6,819 nucleotides of DNA from SVQP01 sp045603085 (GCA_045603085.1 JAZULL010000002.1:1-6819), one strand, 5' to 3'; counted from the first letter of the stretch, positions 1 through 6,515 are shown. Program-made: numbers and translations. The notes: generated by a model from the letters alone, not told the origin.

Positions 1-57
1 TTATGACATTGTCTTCCTAAGCCCGCTTGCCCTCCGACTTCGCTTTTGACGCATTTG
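1..57. other. Left-edge sequence, no gene assigned
   Basis: A gene ending here would be almost wholly outside the window. On the plus strand one frame closes at TAA 18-20 and another at TGA 47-49. The second stop lies eight bases before the terminator hairpin at 58-76, the usual distance for a gene end, but too little sequence is present to recognise any protein. On the minus strand a short open stretch ends at TAA 3-1; it has no ribosome binding site and crosses the hairpin, so I do not call it. Confidence 0.3.
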
Positions 58-76
58 CGCCAAAAGGGCGTTTTTT
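58..76 (+). terminator. Probable intrinsic terminator of an off-window upstream gene
   Basis: CGCC (58-61) pairs with GGCG (67-70) around a short A-rich loop and is followed directly by six T residues (71-76). A G-T pair can extend the stem by one step. The T-run lies on the plus strand, so it would stop rightward transcription and insulate the CarD-like gene that has its own promoter downstream. The stem is short, so this is a moderate call. Confidence 0.5.
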
Positions 77-122
77 GTCGTACAAAACTTGAAAAATAAT
101 CAATTTTCGTTCATTTTGCCCA

Positions 123-151
123 TTACAAAATTAAGAAAAAAATGTTATAAT
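123..151 (+). promoter_or_regulatory. Sigma-A type promoter with extended -10 for the CarD-like gene
   Basis: A perfect TATAAT lies at 146-151, preceded by TG at 143-144, which makes an extended -10. A weak -35 candidate, TTACAA (123-128), sits 17 bases upstream. The surrounding stretch is strongly AT-rich. The expected start of transcription is near 158, giving a leader of about 50 bases before the ATG at 208. An extended -10 commonly compensates for a poor -35 element, which fits here. Confidence 0.65.
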
Positions 152-207
152 AATATTAACGCGCAAGCAAAGACTCGGGCGAATGCATTCAAAGGAGGCA
201 GTTATCC

Positions 208-711
208 ATGTTCTCGATCGGTGATTATATGATTTACGGCGTCAACGGTGTTTGTCTGATAGAAGATATATGTGCCTCGCCCTTTGATAAAAAGGACACC
301 CGTACGTTTTATATGCTCAAGCCGCTGGGAGCAACTGCGGGGTCTGTGATCTACACACCCACCGATAATGCGCAGGTCCCCATGCGCCCGTTGATGTCGC
401 GCGAGGATGCTGAGCAGCTGATCGATCGGATGCCCGTCATTCCGCTTTTGGAGATCCCCATGGAAAAGATGCGTAGAGAGATCTACCGCCAGGCCATGCA
501 TTCCTGCAATCCCGTGGAGTACGTGCGCCTGATCAAGACCGTGCATGAGCGCCGCGCAGAGATGATCCGACAGCATAAGAGACTTTCCGAGACCGATTCG
601 GATTTCGAGAAAAATGCCAAGCTGAGTCTGTATCACGAGCTTGCCGTGGTGCTGGGCGTGCAATATGCCGAGGTAGAGCCGTATCTGATCTCAAGATTGC
701 AAACTGCGTAA
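208..711 (+). CDS. CarD-like (CarD/CdnL/TRCF family) transcriptional regulator
   Basis: This 167-residue cytoplasmic protein resembles the CarD/CdnL family, whose N-terminal Tudor-like domain binds the RNA polymerase beta subunit and whose helical C-terminal domain contacts promoter DNA. The N-terminus matches the family pattern: FSIGDYMIYGVNGVCLIEDI at residues 2-21, then a YMLKPL strand (35-40) and a SVIYTPTDN segment (46-54). From about residue 62 onward it is predicted helical and rich in charged residues (REDAEQLIDRM, MEKMRREIYRQ, YVRLIKTVHERRAEMIRQHKR). The start is well supported: AAAGGAGG at 191-198 lies nine bases before the ATG, and an extended -10 promoter lies upstream. It is a single-gene unit, convergent with the minus-strand operon and sharing its terminator. 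Clostridia often carry several short CarD paralogues, so whether this one is the general promoter-stabilising factor or a specialised copy cannot be told from sequence. Confidence 0.85.
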   Translation: MFSIGDYMIYGVNGVCLIEDICASPFDKKDTRTFYMLKPLGATAGSVIYTPTDNAQVPMRPLMSREDAEQLIDRMPVIPLLEIPMEKMRREIYRQAMHSCNPVEYVRLIKTVHERRAEMIRQHKRLSETDSDFEKNAKLSLYHELAVVLGVQYAEVEPYLISRLQTA

Positions 712-719
712 CAAAAACA

Positions 720-753
720 AACGGCTGAGTCAAATGACTCAGCCGTTATTTTT
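720..753. terminator. Strong bidirectional intrinsic terminator between convergent genes
   Basis: AACGGCTGAGTC (720-731) pairs perfectly with GACTCAGCCGTT (736-747) around a four-base loop, giving a 12-bp stem. On the plus strand it is followed by TATTTTTA, eight bases after the CarD-like stop. On the minus strand the stem is followed by TTGTTTTTG, just beyond the M32 carboxypeptidase stop at 757. It can therefore end both convergent transcripts. Confidence 0.9.
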
Positions 754-756
754 ACG

Positions 757-2259
757 TCAGATTCCGTAAAGCTCGGAATACTTCTTCTCCAGATAATCGG
801 TAAAGAAGGCGGGGTCGAAGGGCTGGCCAAGGGCATTTTCCAGCAGCTCGCCCGGCTTATAGGTGCAGCCGTGACGCCAGATGTGCTCGCGGTTCCAAGC
901 ATTGATGGGGGCAAAATCACCCGCCGTCAGACATGCATCCACGTCCACGGTCTCCTTCATCTTGGCAAGCAGCTGTGCGCCGTAAGCGCTACCCAGCGCA
1001 TAGGAGGGGAAGTAGCCGATGCCGCCACCCGACCAATGGCTGTCCTGCAGAACGCCGTGGGTATCATCGGGCACATCCACACCCAGATATTCCTTGTAAA
1101 GTCTGTTCCATGCCGCGGGCAGATCCTTGACCGCCAGCTCGCCTGACATGACCTGCTTTTCCAGCTCGTAGCGCACCATGACGTGAAGCGCGTATGTCAC
1201 CTCGTCGGCCTCTGTGCGGATCAGCGAGGGGGTGACCAGGTTGACTGCGCGATATACGTCCTCTGCCGTATATCCGGCCATCTGCTCGGGGAAGCACTCC
1301 TGCATCGTGGGGAAGATGTGGTTGACAAATGCACGGCTTCTGCCCAGCAGGTTTTCGTAAAAGCGGCTCTGGCTTTCGTGAATGCCCATCGAAACGCCGC
1401 CGTCCAGCATGGTGTAGGCCAGGGAATCGTCTGAATTCAGATCGTAGAGCGCATGACCTCCCTCGTGAATGACGCTGAACATCGAGCTTGCCACGTTATC
1501 TCTTTTGTAGTTGGTGGTGATTCGCACGTCGTGGTGAGAGCCAAGGCTTGTGGTAAAGGGATGCTCTGTCGTGCCCAAACCGCAATGATTCAGGTCAATG
1601 CCCATGGTCTGCATCAGCACGTAGGAGAATTTCTGCTGCTGATCCTCGGGGAAGTCACCCAGAATGCAGGCGTCCGAGATCTGGGGAGCGGCCTTGATCT
1701 TGGCGATCAGCGGCACAAGGCGGGAGCGAAGCTGTGCGAAGAATTGATCGCAGCGCTCCATGGTCAGCCCTTCCTCGTATTTGTTCAGGCAGTAGTTATA
1801 GGGGTGCATGTCCGGCTCGCAGTACAAAGCAAAGCGGCGCTCGGTGGCAAAGATCTGCTCAAGATAAGGGCAGAACAGCGCAAAGTCGTTGGTTTCCTTG
1901 GCGGTGTGCCATGCATCGTCCGCCTCCACCAGCAGCTGCTGGTAAGCCACGTATTCCTCCATGGGGATCTTCTGCATCTCGCGGATGCCCTTGATGGCAA
2001 TCTCCACAATGCGGGCGGTCTTGGTATCCAGCTCTGCGCGATGCTTGTCTAAGTAGTTCAGAAGATTGACGGTCTGCTCACCGGTCGAGAGCAGGTAGCT
2101 CTCTTGGCTGAGGATCGAAAGGGTCTGCGCGCGGTTTGCAGCCGTGCCCTTGGGGGCGGTGGTTGCACCGTCGTAATAGATCAGCGCCATGGCGTGACCG
2201 TAGGCGGCCAGCTTGGCCTGCAGCTCGGTCAGCTGTTGGCATGCTTGTAACAGTTCCAT
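757..2259 (-). CDS. M32 family metallocarboxypeptidase (carboxypeptidase Taq type)
   Basis: This 500-residue cytoplasmic enzyme is full length for peptidase family M32, which removes C-terminal amino acids one at a time from peptides using a metal ion. The family signatures appear in order: HPF at 233-235, DVRIT at 244-248, the zinc-binding HEGGH at 265-269, HESQ at 294-297 with E295 as the probable third metal ligand, IRTEAD at 347-352, and GVLQDSHW at 402-409. No signal peptide or membrane segment is visible. AAAAGGAG (2270-2277) lies ten bases before the ATG. It is the last gene of the minus-strand operon, 25 bases after the NagZ-like gene, and stops just before the shared terminator. M32 enzymes have broad specificity and are usually assigned to general peptide turnover. 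A role in finishing peptides freed from cell-wall fragments is my inference from the neighbours. Bacillus subtilis YpwA is a family member. Confidence 0.95.
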   Translation of the reverse strand: MELLQACQQLTELQAKLAAYGHAMALIYYDGATTAPKGTAANRAQTLSILSQESYLLSTGEQTVNLLNYLDKHRAELDTKTARIVEIAIKGIREMQKIPMEEYVAYQQLLVEADDAWHTAKETNDFALFCPYLEQIFATERRFALYCEPDMHPYNYCLNKYEEGLTMERCDQFFAQLRSRLVPLIAKIKAAPQISDACILGDFPEDQQQKFSYVLMQTMGIDLNHCGLGTTEHPFTTSLGSHHDVRITTNYKRDNVASSMFSVIHEGGHALYDLNSDDSLAYTMLDGGVSMGIHESQSRFYENLLGRSRAFVNHIFPTMQECFPEQMAGYTAEDVYRAVNLVTPSLIRTEADEVTYALHVMVRYELEKQVMSGELAVKDLPAAWNRLYKEYLGVDVPDDTHGVLQDSHWSGGGIGYFPSYALGSAYGAQLLAKMKETVDVDACLTAGDFAPINAWNREHIWRHGCTYKPGELLENALGQPFDPAFFTDYLEKKYSELYGI

Positions 2260-2284
2260 GATATGTATTCTCCTTTTGAGGTGG

Positions 2285-3313
2285 TTATTCGAGAAGGGTG
2301 CGGAGCTTGAGCGAGAGAATCCGTCTGACGGCGGTGTCGATCATCTCTTCGGGAATGGTACCGTCGCGCACGGCATCCAGCACGGCGGGATATTGCTTTT
2401 GATAAGAGGTGCAGCACAAAAGATCATTGCCCGAGAGCACAGCCTGCACGGCACTGGCGCGGTCGCCCGTATAAAGCGTGATGGCATTCATATCCAGCGA
2501 GTCGGTCATGATCAAGCCCTCAAAGCCCATCTGCTCGCGCAGCAGCTTGTGCACGGCGGGAGAGAGCGAGGCGGGCACGTCGGGATCCATGCAGGATACG
2601 ATATTGTGCGCCACCATGACCACGGGTGCACCTGCCGCAATACCTGCGCGGAAGGGTGCGAGGTCGCTTGTCATAAAGGTCTCCATGTCGCGGTCATCGT
2701 GCGCGATCGAGGTGTGGGTGTCCACGTTGTCACCGTAGCCCGGGAAGTGCTTGATGCTGCCCACAAGACCCTTTTCGTTCATAGCCGAGACCACGGTGGT
2801 GGCAAATTCGGCGGTCACCCGGGGATCGTGCGAGGCGGTGCGCTTGAAGATAAAGCAATCGGGATTGCCCGACATATCGCAAACGGGTGCATAGTTGAAG
2901 TTGACGCCGAGGTCAAGCAGAAAATCTGCCTTTTCCAGCGTGTCCGCACGCACGGCATCCATGCCGCCCGCCTCGATCAGCTGACGGGGCGAGGGGAAGG
3001 GCTCCGGGCGAAATGCGGGATATTTGGAGGCGCGGACAACGCCGCCGCCCTCGCAGTCTGCCGCGATGAACATGGGAATGGGCGAGGCCTGCTGATAGGA
3101 CAGCAACAGCTCTCGCACCTGCTCGGGGGTGCGGTCTGCGAAATCCACGGCGTACAGCGTAAAGCCGCCGATGTGATAGTCAATCACAGCCTGCATGGCA
3201 ACCTCGTCGTCCTGCGGACGGCGCACCACAAACATCTGACCAACCTTTTGCTCGACCGACATAGCCGAGAGCAACAAATCCACGTGCTTTTCAATGTAAT
3301 TAGTCGACTTCAT
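2285..3313 (-). CDS. nagZ: Glycoside hydrolase family 3 beta-N-acetylglucosaminidase, NagZ-like
   Basis: This 342-residue protein has a single family 3 TIM-barrel domain, the size of cytoplasmic NagZ. NagZ cuts the beta-1,4 bond that links N-acetylglucosamine to MurNAc or anhydroMurNAc peptides during cell-wall recycling. The barrel motifs are in order: EGGGVVR (88-94), the NagZ hallmark KHFPGYGD (188-195) followed by DTH (198-200), whose Asp-His pair acts as the general acid/base, and LIMTDSLDM (267-275), in which D271 is the likely nucleophile. No signal peptide is seen, so it probably acts inside the cell. The start codon lies within the end of the VanY-like gene (14-base overlap), with GGAGG nine bases ahead, which suggests translational coupling. 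Proteobacterial NagZ usually reads KHFPGHGD with DSH; here Y replaces the second H and T replaces S. Another substrate within family 3 is possible, but the hallmark loop favours N-acetylglucosaminidase activity. Confidence 0.85.
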   Translation of the reverse strand: MKSTNYIEKHVDLLLSAMSVEQKVGQMFVVRRPQDDEVAMQAVIDYHIGGFTLYAVDFADRTPEQVRELLLSYQQASPIPMFIAADCEGGGVVRASKYPAFRPEPFPSPRQLIEAGGMDAVRADTLEKADFLLDLGVNFNYAPVCDMSGNPDCFIFKRTASHDPRVTAEFATTVVSAMNEKGLVGSIKHFPGYGDNVDTHTSIAHDDRDMETFMTSDLAPFRAGIAAGAPVVMVAHNIVSCMDPDVPASLSPAVHKLLREQMGFEGLIMTDSLDMNAITLYTGDRASAVQAVLSGNDLLCCTSYQKQYPAVLDAVRDGTIPEEMIDTAVRRILSLKLRTLLE

Positions 3314-4016
3314 TGAGATATTCCTCCAAGGTCATTCCTTTTTCATGCATCTCGGTTGCGGCCTGCTTGCCTACAAAGCGGTAATGCCAGGGCTCGTAGG
3401 AGTAGCCGGTGATGTGGGTCTTATCGGCGGGATAGCGCAAAATAAAGCCATAAAGATGCGCGTTTTGCTGCAGCCACTCGTAGGCGGGATTTTGCGCAAA
3501 GGTCTCGTCCAAAGAGACGTAATTGGTGCTGATCAGGTCAATGGCGTTGCCGGTGTGGTGCTCACTTGTGCCGGGGGCGGCCGAGTAGGTCAGCACAAGC
3601 TCTCTGGCCTGCTGCTCGGTCCAGCCCGGATGCGAGGACATCTCCTGCTCGATATAGGTGTTGAACAGAGATTGCTGATAGGCATAGGAGCGGTAGCCGC
3701 TGGTCACCACAATGTCGGTAAATCCCGCGTCATGCATGGCCTTGACCATAGCTTCCGCTGCCTTTGCGGTATAAAGGCGCAGTTCAATTTCCTTGCCGTA
3801 AAGCGTCAGCTCCTTATCCAGCTTTGTCAGATCGGGCGGACAGTAGTGCTCACCCGAGGGGTGTGTTTTGTTGAGCAGCACAAGATATTCAGCGTTTTGG
3901 GTATTGATATATTCCGAGTTTGGCCCGTCTGCTTGATTGTTTTTGCAGCCGCTTGCGGACACGGTCATGCAGAAGAAAAAGCAAAGGGGGAGCAAAATGA
4001 GCTTTTTGAATTTCAT
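3300..4016 (-). CDS. Lipoprotein D-alanyl-D-alanine carboxypeptidase, VanY/M15B family
   Basis: This 238-residue predicted lipoprotein probably sits on the outer face of the membrane and removes terminal D-Ala from peptidoglycan stem peptides. The N-terminus has basic residues (MKFKK), a hydrophobic run to about residue 19, and an ASGC lipobox with C24 as the lipidated cysteine; A at -3 is less common than L. The M15B signatures follow: SGYRS (106-110), the SxHxxGxAxD motif as SEHHTGNAID (151-160) supplying zinc ligands H153 and D160, and EPWH (208-211) with catalytic E208 and ligand H211. The length suits a single-domain VanY-type enzyme. The start follows AAGGAG by about five bases, and that site overlaps the stop codon of the methyltransferase gene upstream. 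No vanA-type resistance genes surround it, so ordinary cell-wall remodelling is more likely than glycopeptide resistance. Confidence 0.9.
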   Translation of the reverse strand: MKFKKLILLPLCFFFCMTVSASGCKNNQADGPNSEYINTQNAEYLVLLNKTHPSGEHYCPPDLTKLDKELTLYGKEIELRLYTAKAAEAMVKAMHDAGFTDIVVTSGYRSYAYQQSLFNTYIEQEMSSHPGWTEQQARELVLTYSAAPGTSEHHTGNAIDLISTNYVSLDETFAQNPAYEWLQQNAHLYGFILRYPADKTHITGYSYEPWHYRFVGKQAATEMHEKGMTLEEYLNEVD

Positions 4017-4025
4017 AGGATCTCC

Positions 4026-4580
4026 TTACGGCTTGGTTTCTACCATGAGAAAGTACGGTGAGGTGGGGGAATTGATGATCTGTACGCGCGTAACGCAGAC
4101 CTTGAAGCGGGAAAGGGAAGAAAGGTATTCGCAAACCAAGCGGCCCTCCTCGTCGCCCTCCTTGTGACCGGGGTAGATGGCAATATTGAGAATGCCGTCG
4201 CGATCCAGCAGCTCAATGGCGTCGCGGATGGCGGGCAGGGTAGTCTCGCGCATGGTGGTGATGGACTTATCGCCGCCCGGCAGCCAACCGAGGTTGAACA
4301 TGCCCACGCGGAAGGGGGTCTTGACGTATTCCTTGACCTTGTGGTGGGAATCGTGGATCAGGGTCACGTTGTCGGGGCAGCCCTGCTCGGCAAGGTTTTT
4401 GCGGGTAGATTCCAGCGCCTGCGCCTGAATGTCAAAGGCGTACACGTGGCCGCACTCGCCCACGGCCTTGGAGAGAAATGCCGTGTCGTGTCCGTTGCCC
4501 ATGGTAAAGTCCACGGCAACGTCTCCCTCTTTGATGTGGTTTCCGATAAAAAGCTTATGTAATGAAAGCAGATCGATCAT
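4026..4580 (-). CDS. mnmM: MnmM/YtqB-type tRNA U34 methyltransferase
   Basis: This 184-residue class I SAM-dependent methyltransferase belongs to the YtqB group, once annotated as putative rRNA methylase. YtqB of Bacillus subtilis has been assigned as MnmM, which methylates the 5-aminomethyl group on 2-thiouridine at tRNA position 34. Motif I is DFTMGNGHDT (24-33), which forms the SAM pocket; FDIQ (49-52) ends the second strand with the ribose-binding acid D50. The group-specific loop NLGWLPGGDKSITT lies at 96-109, with YPGH at 136-139 and a C-terminal NSPTSPYF at 170-177. The closely matching GGDKS loop makes the subgroup call firm. The ribosome site AAGGAAGTG precedes the ATG, and the gene starts 12 bases after the DUF6062 stop. 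It shares the operon with cell-wall genes without an obvious functional link. The substrate is inferred from the family. Confidence 0.85.
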   Translation of the reverse strand: MIDLLSLHKLFIGNHIKEGDVAVDFTMGNGHDTAFLSKAVGECGHVYAFDIQAQALESTRKNLAEQGCPDNVTLIHDSHHKVKEYVKTPFRVGMFNLGWLPGGDKSITTMRETTLPAIRDAIELLDRDGILNIAIYPGHKEGDEEGRLVCEYLSSLSRFKVCVTRVQIINSPTSPYFLMVETKP

Positions 4581-4592
4581 AGTGTCACTTCC

Positions 4593-5294
4593 TTATTTTT
4601 TTGTGGGCTTGTCACCCTTGTGCAGATCCGAGCGCAAAAACTTGAATGCACGCTCCACCGAGTCCTTGGAGTTGTACCAGGGCTCGTCGTCATAGCGGTA
4701 GTCGAATTTTTTGCAGAACCAGCTGACGTCCTCGTACAGCTCGTCAAAATACGTCAGCTCCACAGCCTCGCAGTCGTCGATGAATGCACCCACCTTTTTG
4801 CGGGGCAGACGGGTCTGACCGTACTGCAAAAGCTTTTTGTAGTGCGGCAGACAGAAATAGGGCTGAGATTTGAGCTTGGCGGGGAAATCCTCGTCCTCGT
4901 TCCACAGCAGCACCGCAGTAGAGAGCATGTGCTCGAAATGGAAGGCGATGCGGTCGCAAACGTAGCAGGAGCCCTCCAGCTTGTCAATGCGCTTGGCGGC
5001 GCGGGCGGGATTGCCCGAAATCTCTTTTCTGAGCTGTTCAAGATGACTCTGCAGGGTCAGCGCCATGCCAAGGCGGTTCTTGCGCACAAACATCATGTCG
5101 TAGTGCGTGCGGCAAAAGCCCTGCTCGTTGGTGCGGATGCGGATATCGGGCTCCATCATGGAAGCGCCAAGGATCAGATCCAGCTCGTTTTCCTCCAGCT
5201 TGTTAAAGATGGCACAAAAGGGACAGCCCAGCGAATGATCGGCGGCAGAGGCCTCAAATGCCTCGTTGACGGGTATGGTATAGATCTGTTCCAT
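4593..5294 (-). CDS. DUF6062 family protein with duplicated Cys/His motif
   Basis: This 233-residue soluble protein matches my knowledge of DUF6062, a Firmicutes family of unknown function: it opens with EQIYTIPVNEAF, has MEPDIRIRTNEQGFCRTHYDMM in the first half (residues 47-68) and closes with YDDEPWYNSKDSVERA. It carries two similar Cys/His sets: CPFC (24-27) with CRTH (61-64), and CYVC (110-113) with CLPH (148-151). The spacing within each set is nearly equal, 37 and 38 residues from first to third cysteine, so it looks like an internal duplication, plausibly two metal sites. No signal peptide or membrane segment is seen. I chose the ATG at 5294 over a TTG at 5300 because GGAGG (5301-5305) directly abuts the TTG. 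It is the first gene of the operon, 12 bases before the methyltransferase. The role is unknown; the metal sites are inference. Confidence 0.8.
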   Translation of the reverse strand: MEQIYTIPVNEAFEASAADHSLGCPFCAIFNKLEENELDLILGASMMEPDIRIRTNEQGFCRTHYDMMFVRKNRLGMALTLQSHLEQLRKEISGNPARAAKRIDKLEGSCYVCDRIAFHFEHMLSTAVLLWNEDEDFPAKLKSQPYFCLPHYKKLLQYGQTRLPRKKVGAFIDDCEAVELTYFDELYEDVSWFCKKFDYRYDDEPWYNSKDSVERAFKFLRSDLHKGDKPTKK

Positions 5295-5300
5295 GAACAA

Positions 5301-5305
5301 CCTCC
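5301..5305 (-). promoter_or_regulatory. Ribosome binding site deciding the DUF6062 start
   Basis: GGAGG on the minus strand ends immediately before an in-frame TTG (5300-5298) and six bases before ATG (5294-5292). Only the ATG has usable spacing, and it yields the MEQIYTIP start that fits the family. Confidence 0.8.
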
Positions 5306-5329
5306 GAAAGAATTTTTCAATCTTTTTTT

Positions 5330-5359
5330 ATTATATCACGATATGACTGTCGCATGCAA
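5330..5359 (-). promoter_or_regulatory. Operon promoter with extended -10
   Basis: On the minus strand, TATAAT occupies 5335-5330 and is preceded by TGA (5338-5336), forming an extended -10. TTGCAT (5359-5354) is a plausible -35 at 18 bases. Transcription should start near 5323, leaving a leader of about 28 bases before the DUF6062 ATG. It can drive all five genes down to 757. No clear terminator for the serine hydrolase gene upstream lies in the 85-base gap, so read-through into the operon is also possible. Confidence 0.7.
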
Positions 5360-5365
5360 GTGCAT
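5354..5365. repeat. Short inverted repeat over the operon -35 region
   Basis: ATGCA and TGCAT arms separated by AG form a 12-base dyad that covers the proposed -35 element. The location would suit a repressor site, but the arms are only five bases and could be chance. Confidence 0.3.
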
Positions 5366-5379
5366 TTTGTAAATAAATG

Positions 5380-6453
5380 TCAGGCGCGAAAATAAGCGTC
5401 GGATATGCAGTTATAGAACAGCCTGCGGGTGCGGAAAAGTCCGGTCTTGTCGCGGCCGAAGTGCACGGCGTTGGTCAGCAGCAAGCCCCAAAGGCGGGTC
5501 TCTCTGTCCACGTAGAGTGCCGTGCCGGTAAAGCCGGTGTGACCGTAGCTGCCTTCGGAAAACAGCGCGCCGGTCAGACGCGAAAAGGCGGGGGTGAGCT
5601 GGAAGCCAAGTCCGCGGCTCTCGTTTTTGCCGGGCGTGGCGTTGTAGATCGCTTTTTCAAACGTGCGGGGATTGAGATAAAGACCGCTCTCGCACTTGCC
5701 GCCCGAGGCGATCATGCGAGAAAACAGGATCATGTCGTCCAAGGTGGAGAACACGCCCGCATTGCCCGCCACGCCGCCAAGGAAGGAGGCGTTTTCATCG
5801 TGCACGCGACCGCGCAGGTATTCCCCATGCAGAGCCGAGAATTCGGTGGTGACCACGTTTGCCGAGGCGGGATTATAGCAGGTATTATGCATGCCCAAGG
5901 GCTCGAACACCTCGCGGCGTGCAAGCTCGTCCAAGGGCGCGCCGCCAACCTGCTCCAGTATCTTTTGAAGCAGAATATAGCCCATACAGGAATAGTGAAC
6001 CTGCTCGCCGGGAGCACACCAGGGCTTTGAGTGCAGAATGACCTCGACGGCACCCTCGGGGGAGTCGGTCAGCGTCCAGAGCGGAATGTGAGGGGTCAGG
6101 CCGGAATTATGGTGCATCAGATGCCCGATTGTGACGTCACCGCGGCCTGCGGGGGCATCCTCGGGGATGGTAAAATAGCGGGAAAGGGGATCGGAGAGCT
6201 CGATTTCGCCGCGTTCCAGCATGCGAAGCGCCACCATGGTGGTGGAAACCAGCTTGGAAAGCGAGGCCAGGTCAAAGAGCGTATCTCGCTCCAGCGCGAC
6301 GGGGGTGGGGTTGACCTGACGGTTGCCCATAAAGCCGCTGTCACAGAGCTCGTTGCCACAGCCGATGGCAAAGGCCACGCAGGGGTAAGCACCGGCGTCA
6401 AAGCCCTCTTTCAGTATCTGTACCGCGCGGGAAAAATCGGGAGTTTTTGTCAT
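5380..6453 (-). CDS. Beta-lactamase-fold serine hydrolase (S12 family, AmiE/esterase-like)
   Basis: This 357-residue protein belongs to the class C beta-lactamase, PBP4* and family VIII esterase superfamily, which uses an acyl-serine mechanism. Motif 1 is S64-L-S-K67 within LFDLASLSKLVSTT (59-72), giving nucleophile S64 and base K67. A conserved HLMHHNSGL lies at 111-119. Motif 2 is Y154-S155-C156 in VHYSCMGYILL, where N or D usually follows instead of C. Motif 3 is H305-T-G307 in YGHTGFTGT. GGVAGNAGVFST (226-237) is also typical of the family. There is no signal peptide, so it is probably cytoplasmic. The start follows AAAAGGAG by ten bases. A NagZ-like gene lies a few genes downstream, and Bacillus subtilis pairs NagZ with AmiE, an amidase of this superfamily that releases peptides from MurNAc. 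That suggests muropeptide amidase activity, but esterase or D-peptidase activity cannot be excluded. Drug resistance is unlikely without secretion. Confidence 0.8.
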   Translation of the reverse strand: MTKTPDFSRAVQILKEGFDAGAYPCVAFAIGCGNELCDSGFMGNRQVNPTPVALERDTLFDLASLSKLVSTTMVALRMLERGEIELSDPLSRYFTIPEDAPAGRGDVTIGHLMHHNSGLTPHIPLWTLTDSPEGAVEVILHSKPWCAPGEQVHYSCMGYILLQKILEQVGGAPLDELARREVFEPLGMHNTCYNPASANVVTTEFSALHGEYLRGRVHDENASFLGGVAGNAGVFSTLDDMILFSRMIASGGKCESGLYLNPRTFEKAIYNATPGKNESRGLGFQLTPAFSRLTGALFSEGSYGHTGFTGTALYVDRETRLWGLLLTNAVHFGRDKTGLFRTRRLFYNCISDAYFRA

Positions 6454-6486
6454 AAAGTCATCTCTCCTTTTGCATCATTTTCCTTT

Positions 6487-6515
6487 ATTATACAATATTT
6501 TTGCTCATAGCTCAA
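6487..6515 (-). promoter_or_regulatory. Sigma-A type promoter for the serine hydrolase gene
   Basis: On the minus strand TTGAGC (6515-6510) lies exactly 17 bases before TATAAT (6492-6487). Four of six -35 bases match consensus and the -10 is perfect. The start of transcription should be near 6480, giving a leader of about 27 bases before the ATG at 6453. Confidence 0.75.

Noticed and set aside
1..54. A small arginine-rich minus-strand gene ending at position 1
   Set aside because: It has 17 codons, no ribosome site, and begins at the edge of the terminator hairpin. There is not enough to support a gene.
2213..3316. A long plus-strand open frame of 367 codons opposite the NagZ-like gene
   Set aside because: It lies antisense to a clear family 3 hydrolase and the start of the M32 gene, has histidine- and glycine-rich composition typical of antisense frames, and matches no known protein.
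3300..4016. Glycopeptide resistance role for the VanY-like gene
   Set aside because: No vanH, vanA, vanX or two-component regulator genes are nearby, and M15B carboxypeptidases are common in ordinary clostridial cell-wall metabolism.
5298..5300. TTG as the DUF6062 start codon
   Set aside because: It directly abuts the GGAGG, leaving no spacing for initiation. The ATG at 5294 has six bases and fits the family N-terminus.
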